A program made the position numbers and the translations under genes. A stretch of DNA of 59,937 bases from Pseudomonadota bacterium (GTDB lineage: Bacteria; Chloroflexota; UBA6077; JAJPHF01): contig JAJPHF010000066.1 of assembly GCA_021325365.1 (NCBI GenBank), positions 1 to 59,937 of the forward strand, given 5' to 3'. The notes beneath the pieces were generated by a model, which searched no databases, had not been told where the DNA came from, and saw nothing but the letters and a program-made list of their open reading frames with translations. Within the stretch, counting starts at the first letter, position 1; the number at the start of each line of letters is the position of its first letter. Below are positions 7,689-15,747 of this stretch, one piece after another.

Positions 7689-8914
7689 GGCGCCCCCGCC
7701 CGGGGCGCGACGCCGTCCCCGTGCGCGGGGGCGGCCGTACGCGGCTGGTCCGGCGTCGGCGCGGCAGCCCGCAGCGCGGCGGCGATGGCTTCGAGCGACA
7801 GCCCGCCCCGGTAGCGGCCCGCGGCGTCCACGACGACCCCGGTCGGCACGGGCGACTCCAGCAGGCGCGCGAGCGCGTCGCGGAGCGCCAGTTCGGCCGG
7901 CAGCACGGCGGCGGGGGCGGTGAGCGCCTCGGCCGCTACGGCGTCGGCGTCGTCCAGCGCCGGCGCCGCCAGCCAGCCCAGCGGGCGGCTCGCCTCGTCG
8001 AGCACGAGCAGGTGGTCCGACCCGGCCGTCGCCAGGCGCTCGCGGGCGGTGCGCGTGGGCTCTCCGACCCGCGCCGTGGGTAGGTCGACGAGCGGCGCGT
8101 CGGCCACGGCGACGAGCGCCAGGCGCTTGAGTCCCCGGTCGGCGCCGACGAAGCGGGCGACGAACTCGTTGGCGGGCTGGGCGAGCAGCTCCAGCGGCGG
8201 GGCGTACTGCGCCAGGTGGCCGCCCTCCTGCATCACCGCCACGCGATCGCCCAGCTTGATCGCCTCGTCGACGTCGTGAGTCACGAACAGGATGGTGGTG
8301 CCGAGCGTCCGGTGGAGGTGCAGCAGCTCGTCTTGCAGCCGCTCGCGCACGATCGGGTCGACGGCGCCGAACGGCTCGTCCATCAGCATGACCGGCGGCT
8401 CGGCCGCCATGGCGCGGGCGACGCCGACGCGCTGGCGCTCGCCGCCCGAGAGCTGGCCGGGGTAGCGCGCGCGCATGCGCTCGGGGTCGAGCCCGACGAG
8501 CGCGAGCAGGTGGTCGACGCGCTCGCGGATGCGCGCCTCCGGCCAGCCGAGCAGCCGGGGCACGGTGCCGACGTTCTGGGCGACGGTGTAGTGCGGGAAG
8601 AGGCCGCCCTGCTGGATGACGTAGCCGATCCGGCGCCGCAGCGCGGTCACCTCGACGCTGGCCACGTCCTGGCCGTCGATCAGCACGCGGCCCGCGGTCG
8701 GCTCGACCAGGCGGTTCACGATGCGCAGGGTGGTCGTCTTGCCGCAGCCGCTGGGGCCGACCAGCACGCAGATCTCGCCCGGCGGCACGCGCAGCGAGAG
8801 ATCGTGTACCGCCGCGGGGGCGTCCGTGCCAGCGCTGCCGCCGAAGCGCTTGGTGACGTGGTCGAACTCGACGGCCGCGCCGTGGCGCGGGGCCGCAGCG
8901 GCGGGACCGGTCAT
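7685..8914 (-). CDS. Quaternary-amine ABC transporter ATP-binding protein with CBS pair
   Basis: A 409-residue cytosolic ATPase. Walker A is GPSGCGKTTT, the signature is LSGGERQRVGVARA, Walker B is VMLMDEP, followed by the switch His in FVTHDVDEA. After about residue 270 comes a tandem CBS region (LLVLDEASRPLGWLAAP... and VVVDAAGRYRGGLSLEAIA), as in OpuCA-type ATPases, where it senses ionic strength or nucleotides. ATG 8914 overlaps the upstream stop as ATGA. Its own stop overlaps the first permease. The long N-terminal insert near residue 20-30 (GGSAGTDAPAAV) precedes the Walker A strand and is slightly longer than usual. Confidence 0.93.
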   Translation of the reverse strand: MTGPAAAAPRHGAAVEFDHVTKRFGGSAGTDAPAAVHDLSLRVPPGEICVLVGPSGCGKTTTLRIVNRLVEPTAGRVLIDGQDVASVEVTALRRRIGYVIQQGGLFPHYTVAQNVGTVPRLLGWPEARIRERVDHLLALVGLDPERMRARYPGQLSGGERQRVGVARAMAAEPPVMLMDEPFGAVDPIVRERLQDELLHLHRTLGTTILFVTHDVDEAIKLGDRVAVMQEGGHLAQYAPPLELLAQPANEFVARFVGADRGLKRLALVAVADAPLVDLPTARVGEPTRTARERLATAGSDHLLVLDEASRPLGWLAAPALDDADAVAAEALTAPAAVLPAELALRDALARLLESPVPTGVVVDAAGRYRGGLSLEAIAAALRAAAPTPDQPRTAAPAHGDGVAPRAGAP

Positions 8915-9339
8915 CAATCGCTGATCCCCGTCGCGGCGATGACGCGTGTGGGCTTGACACGCACCAGTAGCTCGCCGGGAACGCCGTTCCGCGCCCCGTA
9001 CGCCTCGGCCGCGGCGGCGCCCATGTAGCGGCCGCCGAGGCGCGTGGCCCAGGCCCGCAACTCGGCCAGGTCCTCGCTGAGCGTGGCGATGCCCTCGACG
9101 ATGACGAAGGCGAACGGCGGCTGCTCGTCGTCGACGCAGATCGAGACGCGCGGATCGCGCCGCAGGGCCCGACCCTTGACGGACCGCGCGCCGGTGGTGA
9201 AGACGAGGTCGTCGCCGTCCAGATCGAACCAGACCGGCGCGACGTGCGGCCGCCCGTCCTGGCGCACCGTCGCCACTTTCGCGGTGCGCGCCGGGTGGCG
9301 GAGAAACGCCCGCCAGTCGGCTTCGGTCATTGCTGCCAT
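8914..9339 (-). CDS. Pyridoxamine 5'-phosphate oxidase-fold protein (PPOX / F420-type)
   Basis: A 141-residue split-barrel flavin- or F420-binding protein. The order ATVRQDGRPHVAPVWFDLDG, then FTTGARSVKGRALRRDPRVSI, then FVIVEGIATLSED is typical of the Rv1155-like 'PPOX class F420-dependent' family. Such proteins reduce or bind flavin/F420 substrates; many have no known substrate. The gene sits 51 bases after egtD and overlaps the transporter ATPase by four bases (ATGA), so it is inside the operon. Whether it acts in thiol/histidine-betaine metabolism is unknown. No F420 biosynthesis gene is visible in the window, so the cofactor is undecided. Confidence 0.85.
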   Translation of the reverse strand: MAAMTEADWRAFLRHPARTAKVATVRQDGRPHVAPVWFDLDGDDLVFTTGARSVKGRALRRDPRVSICVDDEQPPFAFVIVEGIATLSEDLAELRAWATRLGGRYMGAAAAEAYGARNGVPGELLVRVKPTRVIAATGISD

Positions 9340-9390
9340 GGCAGTATCCTTCGCGGTTCGCTCGCCGCCCTGCGGGCGACGGCGGCGGCG

Positions 9391-10365
9391 TCACGGGACG
9401 ACGAGGTACTGGACGCTGAACCGCTGGTGGGCATCGGTCCAGACGTGCTGGACCGCGAAGCCGGCCTCGGCGGCCAGCCGCTGGAAGTCGGGGACGCTGT
9501 ACTTGTGCGAGTACTCGGTGGTGATCCACTCGCCCTCGGCGAAGGTGAACGCACGGCCGTCGACGGTGACGGTCTGCGGGCGACAGCTGATGAGGCGCAT
9601 CTCGATGCGGCCGCGCGGCTCGTCGTAGATCGCCCGGTGGCGGAAGGCGTCGGGATCGAAGTCGGCGCCTAGCTCGCGGTTGATGCGATGCAGGAGGTTC
9701 AGGTTGAAGGCGGCGGTCACCCCCGCGCGATCGTTGTAGGCGGCTTCCAGGGTGGGCTGGTCCTTTTTGAGATCGACGCCGATCAGCAGCCCGCCGCCGC
9801 GCCCGCACCAGCCGGCGATGCGCCGCAGGAAGGCCCGGGCGTCGTCGCGCTCCAGGTTGCCGATCGTCGAGCCGGGGAAGAAGGCCACCGTGCGCCGCGC
9901 CGGCCGGCGCGGCTCGGGCAGCTCGAAGCGCTGCGTGTAGTCGGCGCACACGGCCAGCACGTCGAGGTCTGGGTACTTGGCGGCGATGGCCTGCGCAGCT
10001 TCGAGCAGCGCCGTCCTGGAGATGTCGATGGGCACGTAGGCGCTGGGCGCCTCCAGATGGTCGAGCAGAATGTGCGTCTTCAGGCTGCTGCCGCTGCCCA
10101 GCTCGACGAGGCGGCAGCCGGGGCCGATCCGCGCCACTATCTCGCCGACGTACTGCTTCAGGATGGCGACCTCGGTGCGGGTGGGGTAGTACTCCTCCAG
10201 CGCGCAGATGTCCTCGAAGAGCTGCGAGCCGCGCGCGTCGTAGAACAGCTTGGAGGGGAGCATCTTGGCGGGCCGCGCGAGCCCGCTCAAGACCTCGGCG
10301 CGCACGTCGTCCACCTGAGGCTCGTAGTCGTAGAGCGTGACTCGCCCGTGCTGGCTGATCTTCAC
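9391..10365 (-). CDS. egtD: L-histidine N-alpha-methyltransferase (EgtD)
   Basis: A 324-residue SAM-dependent enzyme that trimethylates the amino group of histidine to hercynine, the first step of ergothioneine synthesis. Seen: the family N-terminal block KMLPSKLFYDARGSQLFEDI and ICALEEYYPTRTE, the SAM-binding ELGSGSSLKTHILL, the PIDIS acidic motif, FFPGSTIGNLERDDA and the C-terminal EYSHKYSVPDF. Length and order match the family throughout. It begins 12 bases after the egtB stop, so both are read from one transcript. Confidence 0.96.
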   Translation of the reverse strand: MKISQHGRVTLYDYEPQVDDVRAEVLSGLARPAKMLPSKLFYDARGSQLFEDICALEEYYPTRTEVAILKQYVGEIVARIGPGCRLVELGSGSSLKTHILLDHLEAPSAYVPIDISRTALLEAAQAIAAKYPDLDVLAVCADYTQRFELPEPRRPARRTVAFFPGSTIGNLERDDARAFLRRIAGWCGRGGGLLIGVDLKKDQPTLEAAYNDRAGVTAAFNLNLLHRINRELGADFDPDAFRHRAIYDEPRGRIEMRLISCRPQTVTVDGRAFTFAEGEWITTEYSHKYSVPDFQRLAAEAGFAVQHVWTDAHQRFSVQYLVVP

Positions 10366-10377
10366 TGATGAGTGTCC

Positions 10378-11688
10378 TTACGCGTCGTCGGCGAGGCGGA
10401 TGCCGCTGAACTGCCAGCGGGCGTCGGGCGGGAAGAAGTTGCGGTAGCTGGCGCGGATGTGCGACGCGGGCGTGGCGCAGGAGCCGCCGCGCAGGACGAG
10501 CTGGCTGCACATGAACTTGCCGTTGTACTCGCCGAGCGCGCCGGCGGTGGGGCGGAAGCCGGGGTATGGCGAGTAGGCGCTGGCGGTCCACTCCCACACG
10601 TCGCCGTACATCTGCTGGAGGCCGGTGCCGCCGGCGGGGGCTGGCGCCGGGTGGAAGCGCTCGCTCTCCACGAAGTTGCCCGCGACCGGCAGGTCGGCGG
10701 CGGCGGCCTCCCACTCGGCCTCGGTGGGCAGGCGCGCGCCCGCCCAGCGCGCGTAGGCGTCGGCCTCGTAATAGCTGACGTGGCAGACGGGCTCGGCCGG
10801 CGCGACGGGGCGGGGTCCGGCCAGCGTCTGCACCCACCAGGCGCCGTCGCGCGGCTCCCAGTACAGGGGCGCATCCCAGCCCTGCGCCTTCACCGTGTTC
10901 CAGCCGTCGGACAGCCACAGCTCCGGGCGCCGGTAGCCGCCGTCGGCCATGAACGCCAGGTACTCCGCGTTCGTGACGAGGCGGGTGGCGAGGCGGAACG
11001 GCTCGAGGAACACGCGGTGGCGCGGCAGCTCATTGTCGAAGGCGAAGCCGCCGCCGGCGAAGCCCAGCCAGCCGACGCCGCCGGGGTACGCTTGCCAGCC
11101 GAGCGGCGGCGCCTCTGCCGCCGGGCCGGGCGCGCTCTCGCGGTAGGCCGGCCGCAGCGGGTTGCAGGCCAGCGCGTGCTTGAGGTCCGTCAGCAGCAGC
11201 TCCTGGTGCTGCTGCTCGTGGTGCAGGCCCAGCTCGACGATGGGGGCGATGGGCGCCAGCCGCTCGGGCGCGGCAGCCGTGAGGAACTCTTCCATACGGG
11301 CGTCGACGTGGGCACGGTACTGATAGATCTCGCCGACGGTGGGGCGCGTGAGCAGTCCCCGCTGCGGGCGGGCGTGGCGCTCCCCCACGGCGTTGTAATA
11401 CGAGTTGAAGAGGTAGCAGTACATCGGGTGGAAGGGCTGGTAGTGGGGGAGGGTGGGGGAGAGGATGAAGGTTTCGAAGAACCAGGAGGTGTGTGCCAGG
11501 TGCCACTTCGCGGGGCTGGCGTCGGGCATCGACTGCACGACGTAGTCCTCCGCGGCCAGCGGCTCGCAGATACGTTCCGTGAAGCAGCGGACCTTCTGGT
11601 ACTGCTGCAGCAGCCCGTCCTGACAAGGCTCGGGCCGCGGCTCGGTGGCCCGGCGGGACTGCCCGGCCGGTAGCGTCGTCGACTCCAT
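10378..11688 (-). CDS. egtB: Hercynine oxygenase, ergothioneine sulfoxide synthase (EgtB)
   Basis: A 436-residue non-heme iron enzyme joining hercynine to a thiol donor with O2. The N-terminal DinB-like half carries the iron ligands: His in KWHLAHTSWFFETF and the HxxxH pair in LHHEQQHQELLLTD. The C-terminal half is the formylglycine-generating-enzyme fold, with NAEYLAFMADGGYRRPELWLSDGW, ARLPTEAEWE and the closing VLRGGSCATPASHIRASYRNF. I start at ATG 11688 with a GGAAGGGA site upstream; more upstream in-frame sequence is not family-like. No egtA or egtC is nearby. This fits the EgtB branch that uses cysteine directly, but the residues that decide the donor were not aligned. Confidence 0.95.
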   Translation of the reverse strand: MESTTLPAGQSRRATEPRPEPCQDGLLQQYQKVRCFTERICEPLAAEDYVVQSMPDASPAKWHLAHTSWFFETFILSPTLPHYQPFHPMYCYLFNSYYNAVGERHARPQRGLLTRPTVGEIYQYRAHVDARMEEFLTAAAPERLAPIAPIVELGLHHEQQHQELLLTDLKHALACNPLRPAYRESAPGPAAEAPPLGWQAYPGGVGWLGFAGGGFAFDNELPRHRVFLEPFRLATRLVTNAEYLAFMADGGYRRPELWLSDGWNTVKAQGWDAPLYWEPRDGAWWVQTLAGPRPVAPAEPVCHVSYYEADAYARWAGARLPTEAEWEAAAADLPVAGNFVESERFHPAPAPAGGTGLQQMYGDVWEWTASAYSPYPGFRPTAGALGEYNGKFMCSQLVLRGGSCATPASHIRASYRNFFPPDARWQFSGIRLADDA

Positions 11689-11860
11689 CAGCTTCGATTC
11701 CCTTCCGCGCTTTGGAGCGTCTCGCCGCGCCGCGCACGCGAGCCGCGTGACCGCTTTAGGCTGCCAATCGGCTTTCCTTGGATTTGTCTTAGATAGATGG
11801 TAGCACTCCGGCTCGCCCCCGACCCGGGGCCATCCAGATCCGCTATCGCAAGCGGCGGGC

Positions 11861-12058
11861 CTACGCGCCGGCGCCCTCGGCGGCCGGACGCGTGGCGGTG
11901 TGGCCGCAGCGGGGGCAGGTGAAGACCTCCTCCAGCAGCCCACCGTAAGCGGAGTCGGCCGCGGCGGGGTTCTCGAGCGCGGCCGAGTAGTCTACCTTGT
12001 CGGCGTGGTGGTTCATTACGACACCGCAGACGGGGCAGCGCATGGGCTCGCGGGCCAT
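11861..12058 (-). CDS. Small zinc-ribbon protein
   Basis: A 65-residue protein with two zinc knuckles, CPVCG near residue 8 and CPRCG near residue 48, and a conserved-looking MNHHADKVDYS segment between them. The four cysteines predict a single structural zinc. It starts 9 bases after the stop of the FMN reductase gene and is followed by a 172-base gap before egtB, so it probably shares the reductase transcript. Function unknown; the His pair after the first knuckle could be an additional metal site. Confidence 0.75.
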   Translation of the reverse strand: MAREPMRCPVCGVVMNHHADKVDYSAALENPAAADSAYGGLLEEVFTCPRCGHTATRPAAEGAGA

Positions 12059-12067
12059 CGCCTCTCC

Positions 12068-12637
12068 TCAGGTCAGGGCGACGTGCTCGCGGCCGTAGCG
12101 GAGCACCGTCGCCATCCAGATCAACTCCTTGAGGAACTTGTCCGTCCGGGCCACGTAGGCCGTGTCCAGAATCTGACCGGCGGCATCGAACAGCTTCTGG
12201 GCGCTGGAGAAGTTGCCGTCCCAGAAGATCGTCACCAGCCCTAGCTCGCGGAGCACCGGCAGCAGGTTCTCGATGACGCGCGTGCCGCCGAAGCCGCCGG
12301 CCGAGACGCCGCAGATCCCCACGGCCTTGTGGACGTATTCCTTCAGGTTGCTGTCGAGGGCGTGCTTGAGCAGGCCGGGATAGCCGTGGTTGTACTCGGG
12401 GACGACGAGCACCAGCCCGTCGGCGCGGGCGCAGGCGGCGGCGAAGCTCTCGTCCTTGATCGCCTCGCCGGCGTCGTCGGTGCGGAGCGGCAGCTCGCGC
12501 AGGTCGAGCAGGGTCGTCTGGACCGTGGGGTGCTTGCGTAGCTCGCCGTGGACGAAGCGCGCCACGTGCTCGCTCGCCCGCCCCTGCCGCACGGTGCCCA
12601 GCACGACGGGGATGAACAACGGCCGCGTCGCGTCCAT
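12068..12637 (-). CDS. NAD(P)H-dependent FMN reductase
   Basis: A 189-residue flavodoxin-like reductase. The FMN phosphate loop is GTVRQGRASEHVARF, and PEYNHGYPGLLKHALDS is the flavin isoalloxazine loop of the NADPH-dependent FMN reductase family. SAGGFGGTRVIENL forms the third conserved block. It reduces free or bound FMN, quinones or metals depending on subfamily. ATG 12637 follows an AGCGGAGGCG site. It heads the minus-strand run that continues to the zinc ribbon and possibly egtB. A palindrome and a TATAGT box lie just upstream. Confidence 0.9.
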   Translation of the reverse strand: MDATRPLFIPVVLGTVRQGRASEHVARFVHGELRKHPTVQTTLLDLRELPLRTDDAGEAIKDESFAAACARADGLVLVVPEYNHGYPGLLKHALDSNLKEYVHKAVGICGVSAGGFGGTRVIENLLPVLRELGLVTIFWDGNFSSAQKLFDAAGQILDTAYVARTDKFLKELIWMATVLRYGREHVALT

Positions 12638-12710
12638 CAGCGCCTCCGCTTCGCCAGCAGGCTGCGTAGCCGAGGGCGCCCCAGGCGCCCGTGGCCGGCG
12701 AGGCCGGGAA

Positions 12711-12736
12711 CACTATACCGCGGGCGTCGCCCGCGG
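12711..12736 (-). promoter_or_regulatory. Candidate minus-strand -10 with adjoining operator-like palindrome
   Basis: On the minus strand a TATAGT box (12712-12717) directly abuts a perfect 9+1+9 palindrome, CCGCGGGCG-t-CGCCCGCGG (12718-12736). The palindrome would fill the -10/-35 spacer of the reductase promoter, an ideal repressor position. The -35 itself is not clear. Confidence 0.35.
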
Positions 12737-12812
12737 CCTGCCTTTTGCAATGGTCGGCCACGCCGATTCGCCGCGAGCGCCGGTCCCCCTACTCGCCGTA
12801 CTGCCCGGCGGA

Positions 12813-12841
12813 TTGACGGGGCTATCCGACAGGGCTAGAAT
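12813..12841 (+). promoter_or_regulatory. Sigma-70-like promoter for the first M24 gene
   Basis: TTGACG (12813-12818), a 17-base spacer and TAGAAT (12836-12841) form a near-consensus housekeeping promoter, clear against the GC-rich background. The ATG of the M24 gene is 101 bases further on. Confidence 0.6.
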
Positions 12842-12942
12842 CGGCTGCGCCGCGGCCAAGCGTGCCGCGGGCTGGTTGACGACCGCGCGCGGGGGGCTAG
12901 AGGCCCGGTCGCCGCGCGCGGCGCAGGGCGCGGAGGTGCAGC

Positions 12943-14139
12943 ATGGCGCAGACGTTGTCTACGGGGCCGCGGCTCTCGCTGGCGGAGCGCGACCGCCGCT
13001 ACGCGGCCATCCGCGAGCAGTTGCGCGCGCGGGGCGTCGACTGCTTGATCGTAACGGGCAGTGACCTCTTCTACCTGACGAACCACCTGCCGGGCGAGCA
13101 GGTGGGACTGCTGCCAACCGAGGGCGACGCGGCGCCCACCGTACAGCTCAACGGCCGGCACCTGGTGGACGTCTCGCCGCAGGTGCTGCTCGAGGCGCAA
13201 GACTGGATCAACGACGTGCGCGCGAACGGCGACGCAATGGCTGCGCGCGTCAAGGAGCTGGGGCTGGAGCGGGGCACGATCGGTCTGACGCGCACGCGAG
13301 CGGGCGTCGGCGGGCTGGGCCACGGCTTCTACACCGAGCTGCAGGCGGCGTTCCCGCAGGCGAAGCTGGTGGACGTCTCGGACATCCTGATCAACCTGCG
13401 GACGATCAAGAGCGAGGAGGAGATCGCCCTGATCGACCGGGCGAATCGCCTGTTCGACATCGCCGTGGCGCGCGTCCAGGAGTTCGCGCGGCCGGGAATG
13501 CGCGGCTCCATCGTGGTGGGGGAAGCACAGCGGGCGATGGTCGAGGCGGGCGGCGACGTGGAGAGCGAGGTCGGGTTCAACTTCGGCCCGCAGGCGCACC
13601 AGAACCCGATCCTGGCCGAGGTGTGCCTGGACCGCGAGATCCAGCCGGGCGACATCGGCACGCTGACGGCCCACGCCGAGTACCAGCACTACGCCGGCCA
13701 CAGCGATGCGGTGATCTCCTTCGGCGAGCCGCGGCCGCTGCACCGCGCGCTGTTCGAGGCGGCGGTGCGGGTGCGCGAGAAGGTGCTCGCGACGTTCCGC
13801 GACGGTGCAACCCACGACCAGGTCATCGCGGCCTATCAGCAGGCGTGTACGGACGAGGGCTTCCGCTGGTCGCCGCACGGCCAGATCCACCAGTACGGCA
13901 TCGACGTGCCCGAGTTCGCGGGGCCGGCCTTCCGGGTGGCGAAGCAGAATGGCGGCGGAGGCGGCGGCGGCCGACCGGACATCACGCTGCGCGCGGGCAT
14001 GATCTACAGCGTGTCGCCAACCGTCGTGGCGAATGACTGCGAGGACCGGATCGTGTGCGGCACGTCGCTGGTGGTCACGGCCGACGGCTACCGCGAGCTG
14101 GGCGACCGCAAGATGGAGCTGCTGATCGCGGGGAGCTAG
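12943..14139 (+). CDS. M24 (pita-bread fold) peptidase-like protein, metal ligands not conserved
   Basis: A 398-residue protein with a creatinase N-terminal domain (to about residue 150) and a C-terminal M24 aminopeptidase-fold domain. The family blocks are recognisable, but the five metal ligands are altered. The DxG...GY..D region reads GDIGTLTAHAEYQHYAGHSD, the His block is PHGQIHQYGID, the usual EP motif is SVSP, and the usual ED before the final strand is replaced by CGT. It may be a metal-free hydrolase or lyase, as creatinase is. A Gly-rich run (GGGGGGG) interrupts the domain near residue 340. Two paralogues lie downstream at 17484 and 18735. ATG 12943 follows GGAGGTGCAGC. Confidence 0.8.
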   Translation: MAQTLSTGPRLSLAERDRRYAAIREQLRARGVDCLIVTGSDLFYLTNHLPGEQVGLLPTEGDAAPTVQLNGRHLVDVSPQVLLEAQDWINDVRANGDAMAARVKELGLERGTIGLTRTRAGVGGLGHGFYTELQAAFPQAKLVDVSDILINLRTIKSEEEIALIDRANRLFDIAVARVQEFARPGMRGSIVVGEAQRAMVEAGGDVESEVGFNFGPQAHQNPILAEVCLDREIQPGDIGTLTAHAEYQHYAGHSDAVISFGEPRPLHRALFEAAVRVREKVLATFRDGATHDQVIAAYQQACTDEGFRWSPHGQIHQYGIDVPEFAGPAFRVAKQNGGGGGGGRPDITLRAGMIYSVSPTVVANDCEDRIVCGTSLVVTADGYRELGDRKMELLIAGS

Positions 14140-14141
14140 CG

Positions 14142-14556
14142 CCCCCCGGCCCCCAATCCAGGGGGTGGGGGGGCACCCCCCCCACCCCCTGGAGAATTAG
14201 GAGGAGGGCTAGTGGGGGGACACCCCCCACGCCCCCCGGCAGGGGAGTCCCCCTGCACCCCCGGGGACGAGGCCCACGCCCCCCCTTGAGCGACTCGGCC
14301 AGCACGGAGGCCCCCTGCACCCCCGGGACGAGGGGCGGGAGCAGCCCCCGGCAGGGTAGCGCCCCTCCACCCCCGGAGACGAAGGGAAGGGGCAGGCCCT
14401 GGCAGGGGATCGCCCCTGCACCCCCGGGGTTACCGCATTTGGCGCGGAGCAGAAGGCGGCGAACACCGGATCGCCCCTGCACCCCCGGGGTTACCGTACC
14501 CGGCTTGTAGCGGGTGACGGCCTCCGCGGGAGCGCCCCTGCATTTCCGGGGTTACC
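14142..14556. repeat. G/C-skewed intergenic repeat array, about 60-bp period
   Basis: After a CCCCC/GGGGG-rich palindromic lead (14142-14240), the unit CCCCTGCACCCCCGGGG recurs at about 14251, 14312, 14362, 14413, 14473 and 14533, spaced 50-61 bases. The last three copies continue into GGTTACCG. The final copy runs into the stop codon of the solute-binding protein gene (minus strand, ends 14552). No gene is seen in this 412-base stretch. Confidence 0.65.
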
Positions 14557-15694
14557 GCTTCCTCTGGAGGATGCTCTGGAGCTGGTCGCGGACGCGGCTC
14601 AGCTCCTTCTCGTCGTTGCGCTGCACGAACTGGACGTCGATCTGCGCGAACTTCACGCCCTTGGCCTGCTGCGCCTCGACCTCGGCCGCCGTCTTCGAGC
14701 CAGGCACGAGGTAGTGGTCGCTGAAGTCCAGCTCGTACAGGATGTCCTGGCCCTCGCGGCCGAGCACGTAGTTGATGAACAGCTTGGCCGCGTTGGGGTG
14801 CGCCGCGTTGCGGGGCACGCCGAGATACCAGTAGGCGATCTCGGCGGCGTCCGACGGGATGACGTGGCCTAGCGGCGCGCCCTGCGCCTGCATACGGTGG
14901 GCGTCGTAGCTACCGCAATCGGTCACCAGCATGTCGAACTCGCCGCTCAGGAGGCGGTTCACCTCGCCGCAGCGCATGAGCCCAGATGCCTGGTCCGCGA
15001 GCTTGGTGACGTAGTCGACGGTGCGCTGCTCGCCCCACAGCTCCGGGCTGGCCAGGCGGTCGAAGTTCGCCGCGTAGGGGGTGGCGGCGATGCGGCCCTT
15101 GTACTCTGGCTTCAGCACGTCTTGCAGCGAGGTTGGCACGGCGTCGCCGCGCACGCGGTCGGAGTTGTAGGTGATGCCGACGACGCGCGACGCGAGCTGG
15201 ACGGCGACGCCGCCCGGCGCGATGAGACGCGGGTCCTGGATGTTGGGCGCCCAGCTCGCCCAATCGACCGGGAGCAGCGCATCGGCCTGGATCATCGACA
15301 CGATGTGCGCCTCGGAGCCGATCAGCACGTCGCTCGAAGCGGGGCGGCCGGCCTGGTTTTCCTGGGCGATCTTGGCGGCCACCTCGGGCATCGACGGGCC
15401 GGGTGTGAAGCGCACGTCCACGTTCAGGCCGTACCGGCGATTGAAGCCGTCGGCCCAGCGGCGCGCGCCCTCGGCCCCGCCCGCGGTGTTCTCGCCCCAT
15501 ACCAGCGTGAGCTGCCCCTCCTGGCGCGCGCCGTCGATGAGCGCCTGCAACGGGGCCGGGACGGTGGCCGCGGCGGCCGGAGCGGCGGCGCTGCTCGCGG
15601 ATGGCGCGGCCGGGCGGCTGGCCGGCGCGCTGCACGCGGCCAGTAGGAGGAGCGAGGCCAGCGCGACGCTGAGATAAGCGCGGGGGCGGTTCAT
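14552..15694 (-). CDS. Family 1 extracellular solute-binding lipoprotein (Fe3+/AfuA-like)
   Basis: A 380-residue lipoprotein; the signal ends in lipobox LLLAAC (Cys21), followed by a Ser/Pro/Ala-rich linker. The mature part is a periplasmic-binding fold of the iron/thiamine/spermidine type: LIDGARQEGQLTLVWGEN, then the hinge KPEYKGRIAATPYAANFD, then the C-terminal lobe VPRNAAHPNAAKLFINYVLG. These motifs resemble ferric-iron-binding proteins, but the two Tyr iron ligands were not confirmed. No permease or ATPase gene adjoins it, so it must use components encoded elsewhere. It is 53 bases behind the ornithine cyclodeaminase homologue. ATG 15694 has an AGGAG site. Confidence 0.85.
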   Translation of the reverse strand: MNRPRAYLSVALASLLLLAACSAPASRPAAPSASSAAAPAAAATVPAPLQALIDGARQEGQLTLVWGENTAGGAEGARRWADGFNRRYGLNVDVRFTPGPSMPEVAAKIAQENQAGRPASSDVLIGSEAHIVSMIQADALLPVDWASWAPNIQDPRLIAPGGVAVQLASRVVGITYNSDRVRGDAVPTSLQDVLKPEYKGRIAATPYAANFDRLASPELWGEQRTVDYVTKLADQASGLMRCGEVNRLLSGEFDMLVTDCGSYDAHRMQAQGAPLGHVIPSDAAEIAYWYLGVPRNAAHPNAAKLFINYVLGREGQDILYELDFSDHYLVPGSKTAAEVEAQQAKGVKFAQIDVQFVQRNDEKELSRVRDQLQSILQRKR

Positions 15695-15747
15695 GTTCGC
15701 GCTCCTGTCCCGTAGTGGCGGGGGGGCGGGGTCCCCGGAAGCACCGC

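Noticed and set aside
14142..14556. CRISPR array
   Set aside because: Spacers are not unique sequences, unit lengths vary, the repeat is G/C homopolymer-rich and no cas genes are near.
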